Origin: Ditylenchus dipsaci | Lineage: Eukaryota; Nematoda; Chromadorea; Rhabditida; Anguinidae | Length of the DNA: 64,000 bases | Assembly (NCBI GenBank): GCA_004194705.1 | Contig: SADC01001305.1 | Coordinates: 520,026 to 584,025, forward strand | Direction of reading: 5' to 3' | In this document: positions 1 through 10,764 of the stretch, piece after piece | How positions within the stretch are numbered: position 1 is the stretch's first letter | Layout: every line of letters begins with the position of its first letter | Translations under genes and position numbers: made by a program | Notes under the pieces: generated by a model | What the model was told of the DNA's origin: nothing | Seen by the model: only the letters and a program-made list of their open reading frames with translations | The model's database searches: none

Positions 1-1595
1 TCTTTGCCCAATACGAAAAATAAAAAAACGATGCAGGTAAATTATAAGAATTCAAATATGTTTATGTGTGTATTTTATCGATTGAATTGGGAAATTAACG
101 AATTATAAGTCAATCTTAAAAGTAATATCAATGCAGAAGTATGGCATGAATGTGACTGTTTATCAAATATCAACATGCTACATGTCTTATCTTTTTCACT
201 CTGTTGATTTGCTCTTTGTGTCTTAATGTCTTTAGTCAAAAATTTTCAAACTAAATTTATATGAATAAATAGAGGATTCACTCACAAAATGATTCACTGA
301 AATTTAAATCGGCAGTTATAAGTGTGAACATGTAGCAAACTAAGGTTTTAACTCCTCTACAGTCACTAATTTTTTAAAAATATTTTTGGAAAAAACACGC
401 TTCTGACGGTTTTAGAAAATTATGTTAACTCACAGGCGATTTCAAATAATGCTGGTGTTCATTTCTTCATGTTTTCGGTTCATGCTTACGAAATGTCGGA
501 CTTCTAATTTGTGGATTGGATAACAAGTTTTGAGATTAAGCCACAAATTGGTCGCAAATGAGCAAGCCTGAATGAGTGGGCGCGAACGAGTGTGTGTGGT
601 TTGCCAGTTACTTAGTCCAACCATGTATTTGACTAAAAGTTTCATGGTAAATTGTAATTAACATTTTTTCGAGACATAAAACTTTTTTTGTTAGTATAGC
701 AGTGTGAAAGCATAATTATAGTTAGATAATGGTTATATTCACACATCTATAATTCTAAATTTGATTTTTTTTCATTTTGTGAGCTAACCGCCTCTTTGAC
801 CATTTAATATCTCTCTTCAATATTTTCGCCGTGATTCAGGGTATAATAGAGCTAGCATAATTTCCACTTACCACCTTTCTCAAACATATTATTAATTTTT
901 ACGATATATAATTTAAAATACTACGTCTTTGATTTGAGAAATCTATTTTGCTAGTTTCATTTTTCGTGAACAACTTTTAGTAGCTTTTACGAACTTTTCG
1001 TAACTCGAAAACTGAGTATGGTGGTCTTAAAAATCCCCGTGGATTTTAATGCTGTTGTCTGGTAGCTAATTATGGATCAATTTTTATTTTGATAAAAAAT
1101 TAGTCTCAGTGTACTATTCTTAGTCTTCTCTTCAGAACAGTATATTTCAAAACAAAAGTTGCTTCAAAAATCAAGAAGAAGACTCAAAAAATTTTACAGG
1201 GCATTTTTTGACGAAAAATCATAGCAAGTAAAATTTAACAACCCTTTTATTTATAATACTTACATTTTGATTATGAAAACAACAGGGTGGATCTCTTCAG
1301 TAGACTTAAAATATCGCACTGCTTAAGGGCTATCGAATTCATGTCGCAGGATTTATTTTTGTTGACATATAACTGAGAAATATTTATTTTCAAGAATTTG
1401 TTGAAAAAATTGAATTTTCGCGAAATTGGATAAAGTTGTCCATTTTTGGTAACTGTTGTATTTTGGGCAGACTTTGACCAAAAACATTTCTGGGATATGG
1501 TTCTAGAGGCTCTTGAAGACTTTTTATGGATTTTTAAATTAATTTAAAAAATGTGTTTAATAATCCTTATTGCTCATTCACATACTTTAATTTTT
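1..1595. other. AT-rich stretch, no gene seen
   Basis: No reading frame here has coding character, and no exon with matching splice signals was found on either strand. The sequence is AT-rich with homopolymer runs. No clear inverted repeat or tandem array was found. Confidence 0.5.
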
Positions 1596-1599
1596 ATTC

Positions 1600-1940
1600 C
1601 GTCTTCGAGTTCAGACCAAAAGTGTTCACGCACACTGAGTTTGTGTTCGAGGTCGGACTGCAAGGTATTCATGTCTATAATTTGGATCCCTCAAAATCTC
1701 CCTCAGAGTGGCCAAGGGTACTGAAATTTGCTTTTTGGGGGAGGGGGAGGCGGCGGCTTAACTAAAGAAAGGGTCCAAGTTATACACATCGACACCATTA
1801 ATTTCGACCTCACACTTGAAACTGAACTCGAAGTACGTAAACACCTTCGAATTCGTGTTCGACTTCAAGTTCGGCTCCGAGTTCGAATCAAATTGTTCAA
1901 GTAGCCGAAAATCAGGACTCGAACACGAGCTCGAACTCGA
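1600..1940. repeat. TCGAGT/TCGAACTC hexamer-like repeat
   Basis: The stretch is full of GTTCGAG, CGAACTCG and TTCGACTTC-like words on both strands, with an approximate 6-base period. A G-rich interruption (GGGGGAGGGGGAGG) lies near 1738-1752. It resembles the GTCGAAGTCG arrays at 55.2 and 55.8-56.0 kb. Reading frames across it are a by-product of the repeat. Confidence 0.55.
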
Positions 1941-2130
1941 ATTATGTTAAAGAAAACAGTTTTTTTTAAATGAACTGCAAAAAATTTTAGGTGTCCCGTT
2001 TTTTTTTAATAGTATTTTTTCACAAACGAAAAGCTTTTACACTCTTTTGGAAAGTAGATCCATGGCTAAAAAATTTATATTGGCAACAACTTTTTCAACC
2101 TTGACAGCTTAATGGATTCTTTGTGTTATA

Positions 2131-2285
2131 CAGTCGAACCTCGTTAACCTGGCACCTCTATGACCTGACACCCTCAATAAGCCGACACTCTGTCGACACT
2201 TGATTTGGCCAGGTGCTCGACACTTTGAAAAAAACGACACCCTGAGACTGGTCCCCTGGGGATCTGGGTTAAAGAAGTTCGACTG
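2131..2285. mobile_element. Tigger/pogo-like MITE (CAGTCGA ends)
   Basis: The left end reads CAGTCGAACCTCG and the right end TTCGACTG, each flanked by TA as expected of a Tc1/mariner/pogo TA target. The left arm continues with the word TTAACCTGGCACC. The right arm is diverged. No coding capacity. Confidence 0.7.
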
Positions 2286-3907
2286 TATATGACCTACTAG
2301 TAATCGAAAATATATCAAATTTTTTAATTCTGTTTAAAAATATTACAAGGATTCTGATTTTAACACTATTTATAAAAACACCACGGTTCAACAATACCTA
2401 TGTGTTCTTTTCCGACCCACACTTGTGTGGGTGGCACCTCGCCAAACTCTCCAAAAATAGTGATTTTTCAGGTTTTCATTAGAAATTTTCCCCTTTCCAA
2501 CCAGCCTGAATGCAATTACGTTAGACGCCATCATGAAATTTTAAAATTTCCTAAAATCTACTGAAAATGAGCAAGCGTTGGATGTAATAGTCTTAGAAAT
2601 TTTGTTGGCGTAGGTGTGCGTGTAGCCTGTGTTTAATTTTAAATGTAGGTGTGAAAAGAAGTGTTTGGTATGCGCAAATGTAGGTGTTATGTAGATCTAC
2701 TTTCAGATAGTAGGTCTAGGCGTTACTTTTGAGAACACTGCTTGAAAGCCTAAAATTTTTGACCTCTGCTCTCGTGCTTTTTTGTATTACAATATAATAG
2801 CCAGCCAATAGTCAGGTTATGGCTTCGGGACGATCAGAATATTTATTACTGAAAATATAACTTTAATTTTAATTTTTTTTTGAAAATGTCTTGTATAAAA
2901 TAATGAAAAAGCTGTGTGAAGATGTTAAGGAGCATTTATTTAACACAATAACTAATTAATGACCAGCTATAGCCTTTTCGCAGTGAAATTTACTTTACTT
3001 TTTCGTGTAGTATTTTTACATCACAGCGTTGTTATTTAGACAAACTTTTGTCTTAGTTTGATGACGTCCACTGTTACTTCTGCTATATCTCAAGAAGTGT
3101 TGACTAGTTGTCAGAATGTCGAAATACTTTCCAGGAGCGTAGTTTACAAACTTATTTTATTTATTAAAGGATGGGCTAACGCAATAGGGATTGCTGCTTT
3201 TGTGTTTCATATTTTCACACAGGTTTGTGACTGAAACTCTCCAGATATTGAGCTTTTTTAAGACGTCGATTTTCAGAAGGAAGTAAAAATATTTCATCCC
3301 AACACAAAAATTATCTACAGATTTATTTGCTCGCTCGCTGTTTTGGTAGCTATTCATTTACTAATTTTTATACCATGGAACTATGGAGGTTGGGTTGTTA
3401 AATTTTAAAACGTCCCAGTTGAGAAACCACTGTTATTCTATACTAAACAAAAGAGTTACAAAGTTGTGTGCTAGCATTTTCTTATCTTGTTTAAAAGTTC
3501 TACGCAAATATTTTTACTAAAAATAATCTATCTAGATATTAAGATGCAAGAGGCTTCGTGTTTGGCCTATTCATAGTTCTAAATTAATTTATTGATTTCA
3601 GTGAATTACCATAAATGTGCAAAAAATGGCAGAAAATTGGGCTTGAACACGAAAATCCAGGCTAAATCCACCATTTTTAATTTAGAGGTCCCTCTAATCC
3701 CTATAATTTAGAAGGACTTAAAAACTTTTTTTGGAAATCTCAATTCTACGATTTTGTGCTCAAAATAGAGCTAAGATGATGAATTTTAGGGTTCCAGAAA
3801 GATATCCGACATGAGTTTGCAAAAACCGGCCGAAAATAGGGCTTGAACACAAAACTGGCGACCCACCCATGCCAAATAATATGTAGAGAGGTCAACAAAA
3901 ATTTTAG
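2286..3907. other. Intergenic DNA upstream of the chemoreceptor exons
   Basis: No convincing exon was found. The missing 5' exons of the receptor (first membrane segments) should lie here if the gene is intact, but I could not identify them. Two similar phrases (GGGCTTGAACACGAAAA near 3640 and GGGCTTGAACACAAAA near 3840) indicate a diverged repeat. Confidence 0.4.
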
Positions 3908-4991
3908 ACTGGTTTCATTTGTTACTGATCCATGTGCACGTTTGTGGTGGACTCCTTCTCTATTCTATCTTAGAGCAGCATATGCCAGTTGCTTAACTGG
4001 CATGAATTCTTCCATGATTGTGCTGTGCATAGAAAGAATTGTGTGCATTAGTCAAATAAGTAACTACGAAGAAAGCAGCAGACCAAAACTTGTCGCATTT
4101 TTATTAACTTTTTTGGTTTGTTTTTGAAAACAGCAAAGTATAACAAATGTGCAAAACATTTAGGCTTTGTTTTTCTGTATTGTTTTTGTCCTTCTTTATT
4201 TGCCTGGAATCGACTGGTCACATGGTCTTCCTGTGAGCACCGTCAGGAATGCAAATAATGCAGCCAATTTCCAGGTAGATTTTGAGAAAAATGTCTTACT
4301 GCTACAGAAAATTATAAAAAAAAGTATTGAAAAATATTTATGAATAAAAAAGCAGTGTCAAAACTGTATTTATTAACTGTAATAATTAACTGTAAGTGTA
4401 ATTTTTAACTGTATTAAATATTACGTGAATATAATATATCGTGAAATAAAAAATTAATTGAAAATATTTTTTCAGATAATGTTATATTTTTTCATTATCA
4501 TGGAGTTCCTTGGCGTGTTTTTCTTCTTTTTTATTCACAACTGGGGTTTGCGCTATAAGAAAAAATCCGTGGTTTCAAATTTTCTAACCAGCGTACAGAG
4601 ATGACTGATATTCCTTGCATTAGCTCTGTGTCTGTCAAATTTCAAGTGGAAGAAACAATTCAAATCACTAAGCTTTTCTTGCCTCTTGTCACTACCAAAT
4701 GTTTATTGTTATTTTTTTCTGTGTTTGCGATGATCTTTATCAATAAGGTAATGTGCTCACTGAAATTAAACGAAAAAAATGTTTTTTTAGATGTGGCCAA
4801 ACACAACTGTGGATGAGCAAATGATTATTTATGAATCTATAAATATCCAGTATGTACAGCCTCTGCCCACAGCTTTTTGGCTTCTTTATGGTAGCGGACA
4901 GTTGAAAAAGTTCTTTTGCTTAAAGAAAAACTCAGTTATGGAAGCTGAATATAACAAAGGCAGTGATCACGACCAAGACGATCATTTTTAA
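3908..4991 (+). CDS. Serpentine chemoreceptor, nematode class e/ab (5'-partial)
   Basis: Probable seven-transmembrane chemosensory receptor of the nematode Sre/Srab group, acting in the sensory neuron membrane. Four exons are visible: 3908-4115, 4169-4275, 4476-4787 and 4792-4991, with GT-AG introns (end of the first approximate). The first carries C-ARLWW, a membrane helix, the ER motif (CIERIV) and the downstream SNYE motif typical of these receptors. The second encodes a helix followed by a polar loop. The third encodes a helix and then VSVKFQVEETIQ, matching the family's LSxRYQxxENIR motif before helix 6. The last encodes PLPTAFWLLYG and a charged, acidic tail ending DDHF. One apparent single-base loss lies near 4596-4603 (GTACAGAG/ATGACT). 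The start and first helices were not found, so the gene is incomplete at its 5' end. Confidence 0.72.
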
Positions 4992-5051
4992 GGCTTAAAA
5001 ATATTTTTGAAAGGGAGAGTATATTTTCGCCTTTTCACACAAAAAACTAGT

Positions 5052-5294
5052 GTTTAAAGGACCCTGTCGCTTCCTGCTCAATGGTCCCGCGCCAATTCAA
5101 AAAATTTTCACTGATTATTGAACTTCTGTACGGATTTTTCCACTCGGTTTCTAACAAAACAAGGCCTAGAATTTAATTTTAGGTTTAGTACTGTTAGAAA
5201 CCAAGTTAAAAAATCCGTACAGAACTTCAACGATTAGCGAAAAAATTTTGAATTGGCGCGGGAACATTGATTAGGAAGAGACAGGGTCCTTTAA
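5052..5294. repeat. Inverted-repeat element (AAAGGACCCTGTC ends)
   Basis: The arms TTTAAAGGACCCTGTC...CTTCCTG and GGAAGAGACAGGGTCCTTTAA mirror each other for about 100 bases around a centre near 5170. Internal mirrored phrases include GGTCCCGCGCCAATTC / GAATTGGCGCGGGAAC. No coding capacity. The superfamily is not clear. Confidence 0.7.
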
Positions 5295-5406
5295 CATATG
5301 CAATTTTTAAATAGCTTCTTAAAATCTTAGTTATTTTATTAAATTAACTTTAAAACACAGGACTTAATATTCTCAATGATATTTTGACACAGCAGTACTT
5401 CTTATA

Positions 5407-5815
5407 CAGTCGACTCTCCGACAACGTACACCCTAGAAGTTCGTTCCCGCCTTGGGTCCGACACTTTTTTTTTAACCCAATTTTTGAGGTTTTTCCCTAA
5501 CCTGATTTGTCAGTCTAGTCGGAAATTCCAATTTTGCAGATCGTTTTTGCAAAAGGCAATAACATTGGCATTTTAAAGCGGAACTCTCCTTATAACGTAC
5601 ACCCAATCCGAAAAAAATGCAGGGAGAGTTCTTCCTTAAAATACCGATCTTGTGGTTTTTTGCAAAAACAATGTGCAAAACCGGAATCTTTGCGATATTT
5701 CCGACTAGAGTGACAAATCAGGCCAGAAAAACAACCTTAAAATTGAGGTAAAAAAAGGTTCGGACCCTAGACGGGAACGAACTTTCAGGGTGTACGTTGC
5801 CGGGAGAGTTAACTG
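5407..5815. mobile_element. Tigger/pogo-like MITE, word GACAACGTACACCC
   Basis: CAGTCGACTCTCC at the left and GGGAGAGTTAACTG at the right, both flanked by TA. The arms are mirrored for most of their length, including GTTCGTTCCCGCC / GGCGGGAACGAAC-type phrases shared with the elements at 6461 and 25158. The private word GACAACGTACACCC appears mirrored in the other arm. Confidence 0.75.
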
Positions 5816-6344
5816 TATTTGGTTTGGTTAGTATGATCAGTGTAATAAGGAACTTCGAGTTTTTTTTACACATGTTTTACGTGTCTTTTGAATAACTCCG
5901 TAGTTTTAATGTAAAAAGTGCCCCTTAAAAGCGTTATGAAAACTTTGTGTTTCGATAGGAACTTGTTTTTTAATTGGAAAATTCAATATTAACACCCTGA
6001 AAAGCATAGATCTCATTTTAAAAATTATACATTGGAAATTGAATATATGTATATTGAAAACCCTCATAAATTCATTAAAAGCACTTTGAGGTGTATGGAT
6101 TACAGCAAGATGAAAAAAAATTTATATTTATTTTTAGGAATGTATGGCAAATATAATATGCGCGAATGAAGGTGTAAAAATAAATTTAATAAGTTTTGAA
6201 TAATAGTTGAGTATTAATTGGACACCTAAATATTTGGCAGATATTTTTTAGAGATTACAAAGAGATATATAAAGTATAAATAAAGCTTGTAAAGACATTA
6301 TATTAATTTTTAAACAAAGAGTATTCAGGTTGGAGCTTACAAGG

Positions 6345-7140
6345 CAACCTTTTTAGGTGTTACTCGGGGATCAATATCACACCGGAATTTTTTTTTCCAA
6401 TTTTAGACAATTATAGTGTAAGTAAAGAATCTCATCCGATAGCTCTTCATGTCTTCTATACAGTCAACTCTCGATATAACGCCACCCCTCAAGTTCGTTC
6501 CCGCCTAGCGTCCGACACTTTTTTTAACTCTATTTTGAAACCTTTTGCTGAACCTGATTCGGCAGTCTTATCAGAAATATCGTACAGGTTCCGATTCTGC
6601 CAATCGTTTCTGAAAAAGTTTAAACTTTTGCCAGTAAGACCCGCGCCTCACGATATAACGCCACCACTTTTAAAAAATCGGCGGCGTTATATCGAGTTAT
6701 ATCGAGAGGCGCGGGTCTTACTGGCGAAAGTTTAAACTTTTTCAAAAACGATTGGCAGAATCGGAATCTGTACGATATTTCTGATAAGAATGCCGAATCA
6801 GGTTCAGCAAAAGGTTTCAAAAATAGAGTTAAAAAAAGCGTCGGACCCTAGGCGGAAACAAACTTGAGGGGTGGCGCTATATCGAGAGTTGAGTGTAACT
6901 CGATAATCAGTACCCCAAGATGATCGCAAAACCATGATACCGCTATTTTTTATAGCCTTTTTAGGTTATACCAGTATCGTGATTTTTTGGTCATTTTGGG
7001 GTAGTGATTCTCGAGTTACAGAAGACATGAAAAGCTATCGGATCAGATTCTTCACTTACACTATAAATGTGTAAGTTTGGTATAAAAAAATTCCCGGGAT
7101 GATATTGGTTTTCCCCGCGTAACACCTAAAAAAGTTCCCT
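6345..7140. repeat. Outer inverted repeat interrupted by a Tigger-like MITE
   Basis: The left phrase ACCTTTTTAGGTGTTACTC is mirrored by GTAACACCTAAAAAAGTT near 7122-7138. CTCATCCGATAGCTCTTCAT near 6431 is mirrored by ATGAAAAGCTATCGGATC near 7028. The Tigger-like element 6461-6895 sits in the left arm, so it inserted later. Confidence 0.65.
6461..6895. mobile_element. Tigger/pogo-like MITE, word ATATAACGCCACCCC
   Basis: Ends are CAGTCAACTCTCG and CGAGAGTTGAGTG, flanked by TA. The word ATATAACGCCACCCC in the left arm returns as GGGGTGGCGCTATAT in the right arm. The two arms translate to near-identical short peptides on opposite strands. That is a product of the palindrome, not coding. Confidence 0.75.
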
Positions 7141-7198
7141 TGTTAGCGACAATTCACTGATGCTTTACTGCTTTTAACTAAAACCTATTTTTCACATT

Positions 7199-7812
7199 TT
7201 ACCCTCGTCGAAATTCATAAGGAACAGGGGTTACTCTCCAAGCAGCCATTTCTTCTGGTGATAATTGCTTTGTTTCCACTTTCTGTCCTCTTTTTCTAGA
7301 TTAAGTAATTTACTGATGAAATATGTTAAAGAAGTTACCTGTCGTAGATTTGCATGTTGAGCTGACCATTAGGACTGATGCGCCAACTGCGAGACCAAGA
7401 AAACTTTCTAGAATTAGGGTTAGGTGTCGTATCGCGCACGAAATTAACAGCAACAGGTATGGCAGTAACCGGTCTGTTGTAAAGGACAGATGGCTGCTTC
7501 TGAGGTTGCACTGGTGTTCTAAATTTACGAAAACAGATAAAAAAATATTTGAGCAACTTCTTGTTTCGAAATTTGTAGTCTTTGATAGACTAGTTTACAA
7601 TATACAGTCGAACTCCGATATAACGCCACCCGAAAATGGACCAATTTGGTCAGCTTTGACTGAGATTTAGTCAAAGTAAGCCCCGATTTAACGCAACCCC
7701 CGATATAGCACCACCAAATAGCGGTCCATAGGGGTGGCGTTGTATCGGAGTTCGACTTTAGTGGTAGTAGAAAGACTACTAGCACCGAATAAGCACCAAC
7801 AAACATTTTCAT
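7199..7812 (-). CDS. Small secreted protein, 3 exons
   Basis: Exons on the minus strand are 7757-7812, 7339-7518 and 7199-7295, and phases match throughout. Exon 1 is a signal peptide (MKMFVGAYSVLVVFLLPL). Exons 2-3 encode about 90 residues rich in Pro, Arg and Ser (VQPQKQPSVLYNRPV, SWSRSWRISP, DRKRGQKVE) ending EFRRG. The basic KRG site could be a prohormone cleavage point, so a peptide precursor is possible. I do not recognise the family. Intron 1 (7519-7756) is mostly a Tigger-like MITE, and its 5' splice site GTCGAA is the MITE terminus itself. Start chosen because it gives a clean signal peptide and the correct phase into exon 2. Confidence 0.6.
7605..7757. mobile_element. Tigger/pogo-like MITE inside intron 1
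   Basis: CAGTCGAACTCCG at the left, preceded by TA, and CGGAGTTCGACT at the right. The word ATATAACGCCACC is mirrored as GGTGGCGTTGTAT. The element ends at the exon 1 boundary of the surrounding minus-strand gene. Confidence 0.7.
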
Positions 7813-8269
7813 ATAAAAAGTTAGGACACTTATTCACTTCGCGATGCACATTTTGCAATTTTTCGTAGATCATTATCTCCTAAGTGATTTTTGTGCGTTA
7901 AACACTCTGAAAACGTTGATTTATGACACATAAAAAATTGATTTCCTGAAAAGAATTGTGACTTAAATCTGACTTTTTACCTCGGGGGACCACTGAAAAT
8001 CAAGAGTTTGGTCAAGTTATGAATATAAAAAAAACCCGTATAACCAAAACTTTTTTAAGGTGACACCTTAGGAGCTAGTAGCGAATACCCCGGCACCATA
8101 ACCTTTTTTAAAATAATTTTTGACCATGGTTTTTAGGATCGGGCTCAGGGTAGGCCAATGGATGTTAGTAAAGACTTAAAGATCTCTTACGCAGTTTTTT
8201 AGAAATTGAAGAAAAAAATAAGAAAAATAATAATTTTTAATGGCGTCTAATGCAAAGACAATTTTTGTA

Positions 8270-8500
8270 TTACCTAACTGAATTTTGCTTGTTTAATTGA
8301 TTCATTTCTTGGCGGCCATTCCATTTATTAGGTAATCCTTGATCCAGCTCATTGCTTTCGGCTGCAGGAGCCACCTCTACTTGGCCATTAATATTATAGG
8401 AAATAATGTGATCAGGACCCCCCACATTTTGTAGTTCGACATCCGTAGCTTGTTGACTTAATGCAAAAAGAGATAGTAGGAGACTCACAAAAAACAGCAT
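8270..8500 (-). CDS. Small secreted protein with signal peptide
   Basis: A single visible exon encodes 76 residues. An N-terminal hydrophobic signal (MLFFVSLLLSLFALSQ) is followed by an acidic/polar mature part rich in Asn and Gln (NGQVEVAPAAESNELDQ) ending NSVR. No Cys and no recognised domain. The last codons contain AG/GTAATA, which could be a splice donor to an unseen 3' exon. It lies 458 bases from the other small secreted gene on the same strand. The function is unknown and only secretion is inferred. Confidence 0.5.
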   Translation of the reverse strand: MLFFVSLLLSLFALSQQATDVELQNVGGPDHIISYNINGQVEVAPAAESNELDQGLPNKWNGRQEMNQLNKQNSVR

Positions 8501-9730
8501 TGTTCAAAAAATTGCGTCAAAACAGTTTTCAAAATTGAGCAGTCACTTTTAATTGTACATCATTGCCCGCCTTTCTCATCAATAAATTGGCCACAAATTC
8601 AGCCTATGCACAATCGATCAATCAAACTAGTGTAAGAGACAAAAATATTTAGAAACTTCAAAGAAGGTTTGTATCTACGAACTTTGCACAGAGTTAAAAC
8701 ATAAAAGAACGTCTGCCTTACAGCCTTGGCCACCACATCACGTGATCTACATGACATTGAATAAGTTTCTTCATAGCCTTAGGCATTCAGTGAGACAAAT
8801 ACTTGAAAACTTCGTGCAATCATTAGGTAACTTTACAAAGAAATATTGGTGAAAAAATATATCGTGATAAAGCCGCAGTTTCGGTTAGCCAAGTTTTTTA
8901 GATTAGTTTAGTTTTTCAAATAAACCGCATAGCGTATATTCTTTTTGAAGCTCTCATGCGTTTTTTTTAATTCGAAAATCGTGGGGTCAATTTAAAGATT
9001 TTTCAGTGAAAATCCGAAAAAAGCTAAATTAGTAGAGCTAGCGGGGTTTTATAAAATGCAAAAACAGCTCTGCGAAGCTCTGTGCGGACAAAAAGGTTCT
9101 CGAAGTCGGACGTAGGAGCTTATTTAAAGTGTGGTTCAATAAATAGTTTATGGTAACTTCTATTATAAACCGCAGTACTGAAAAATCGGGAAAATTTTGG
9201 GAAATTTTATTTGTGAAGCTCAAAACTAAAAGAGATAATCAATAGATATCGATAGAAGTAAGCCTTCATTTGTCTTTGCGATTTGATCAGGAATAGAATA
9301 TAGGATTTAATAATGTAACATACCGTGAATCAGGGATGGGACGGAAGAGATTTTCGGAAATCGGAAGAGATTTTTTTACGTTAGACTTGATATCTCAGTA
9401 TTTTCTTGAATTTTTTGCAGCATGTCTGTCTTTAAACGAAAGCTGAGATCTAGGTGAATCGATTAAGCTATAGTTCAGTAAAAAAAAGTATAAATTTCGT
9501 GGACAAAAACCAATTGAAATTAACTTACGTCCCAGTTGCGATTCTCTTCCGTATATCCCTGCCGTAAATGTTCTAATCAACCAACCCCCCTTCCAGTTCA
9601 AACCCGTTTTTTCTCATTGTGTTTTGACCCGCTTATCTAGGCCACTCTTGGTTATCACCAACTTAATACCTAATTTTTAGCCAGTAAGATGAGTTTAAAA
9701 TTGATGGGTTACTTGCTTAAGAGTTGCTTA
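8501..9730. other. Intergenic DNA, no gene seen
   Basis: No exon with coding character and matching splice sites was found. A phrase near 9604-9640 (TCATTGTGTTTTGACCCGC) is mirrored just right of the palindrome, near 10575-10600. The palindromic element therefore once extended further, or sits inside an older one. Confidence 0.4.
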
Positions 9731-9920
9731 CACGGGAAAGGCACGACCCGGGTGTGGCCTATTAAAAAACGTTATATACCAAAATGTAGCCCTAATTGAG
9801 CTAGTTAAGGAACCGTTCGCAGAATCTGCTATGGATCAATCTACGCTGAGAAATAATCTTTTTAAAATTACAAAAAATTGTGTTGACATATAAGTCAAGA
9901 ACAACCCTTTTCAAACATGT

Positions 9921-10010
9921 GAGTTGGTGGCCGAGTGGATGAGTGGTGCGGCGCCGAACCTGTTTCTTTTTTTTCGGGAAAGGTTCGACTCCAGTCGCGT
10001 GCACGTCTTT
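9921..10010 (+). ncRNA. tRNA-like segment with pol III A and B boxes (left arm)
   Basis: An A box TGGCCGAGTGG is followed about 50 bases later by a B box GGTTCGACTCC and then a run of six T (CGTCTTTTTTATT), a typical pol III stop. The D-arm resembles class II tRNA-Ser/Leu, but the anticodon region is replaced by T-rich sequence. It is therefore a tRNA-derived element head rather than a working tRNA. Confidence 0.5.
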
Positions 10011-10282
10011 TTTATTTTCGGTTTTTTTAAAGCTTCACTTTCCTACACAAAATGACACGGGGAACAATAAAAATATTTTTAACGTCGTCGGATTTGTAAT
10101 ACACATTGTGAACGGTATATATTATATATACGGTATAATCATTGTCATTAATTGTTCGTTGTTCGTAAATGAAATATATACCGTTCACAATGTGTATTAC
10201 AAATCCGACGACGTTAAAAATTTTTATTGTTCTCCCGTGTCATTTTGTGTAGGAAAGTGAAGCTTTAAAAAAACCGAAAATA

Positions 10283-10375
10283 AAAAGACGTGCACGCGAC
10301 TGGAGTCGAACCTTTCCCGAAAAAAAGAAATAGGTTCGGCGCCGCACCACTCATCCACTCGGCCACTAACTCACA
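10283..10375 (-). ncRNA. tRNA-like segment, mirror copy (right arm)
   Basis: Reverse-complement copy of the segment in the left arm, with the same A box, B box and T-run, differing at only a few bases. Transcription would run toward the palindrome centre. Confidence 0.5.
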
Positions 10376-10764
10376 TGTTTGAAAAGGGTTGTTCTTGACT
10401 TATATGTCAACACAATTTTTTTGTAATTTTAAAAAGATTATTTCTCAGCGTAGATTGATCCATAGCAGATTCTGCGAACGGTTCCTTAACTAGCTCAATT
10501 AGGGCTACATTTTGGTATATAACGTTTTTTAATAGGCCACACCCGGGTCGTGCCTTTCCCGTGTTAGAAAAAGTGGGTCAAAAGCACAATGCCAAAAACA
10601 CGATTTTGAACTAGAGCTTGGGCGGGGTTAGTTTATTAGAATATTTATGGTTAGTTATACGGTATTGTGTATAAAAACTCACTAACTCAAAATTTTAAAA
10701 TTTATTGCATAAATAGTTAAAAACTCAAGAAAAAATTGTCGACCACAAAAGTATTTAGCACAAA

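Larger units (their letters stand above)
9731..10564. repeat. Near-perfect 834-bp palindrome with tRNA-like sequence in each arm
   Basis: The left arm starts CACGGGAAAGGCACGACCC and the right arm ends GGGTCGTGCCTTTCCCGTG. The arms are almost identical for about 395 bases each, around a centre near 10147, where GAACGGTATATA is mirrored by TATATACCGTTC. Such identity implies a young element or ongoing arm-to-arm conversion. Each arm carries a tRNA-like segment, so the two internal promoters point toward the centre. No protein-coding capacity is evident. Confidence 0.8.

Noticed and set aside
6535..6820. Two nearly identical 66-codon frames on opposite strands
   Set aside because: They are the two arms of one Tigger-like inverted repeat.
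9943..10260. 105-codon plus-strand frame inside the large palindrome
   Set aside because: It crosses the tRNA-like segment and the palindrome centre, and its composition is non-protein-like.
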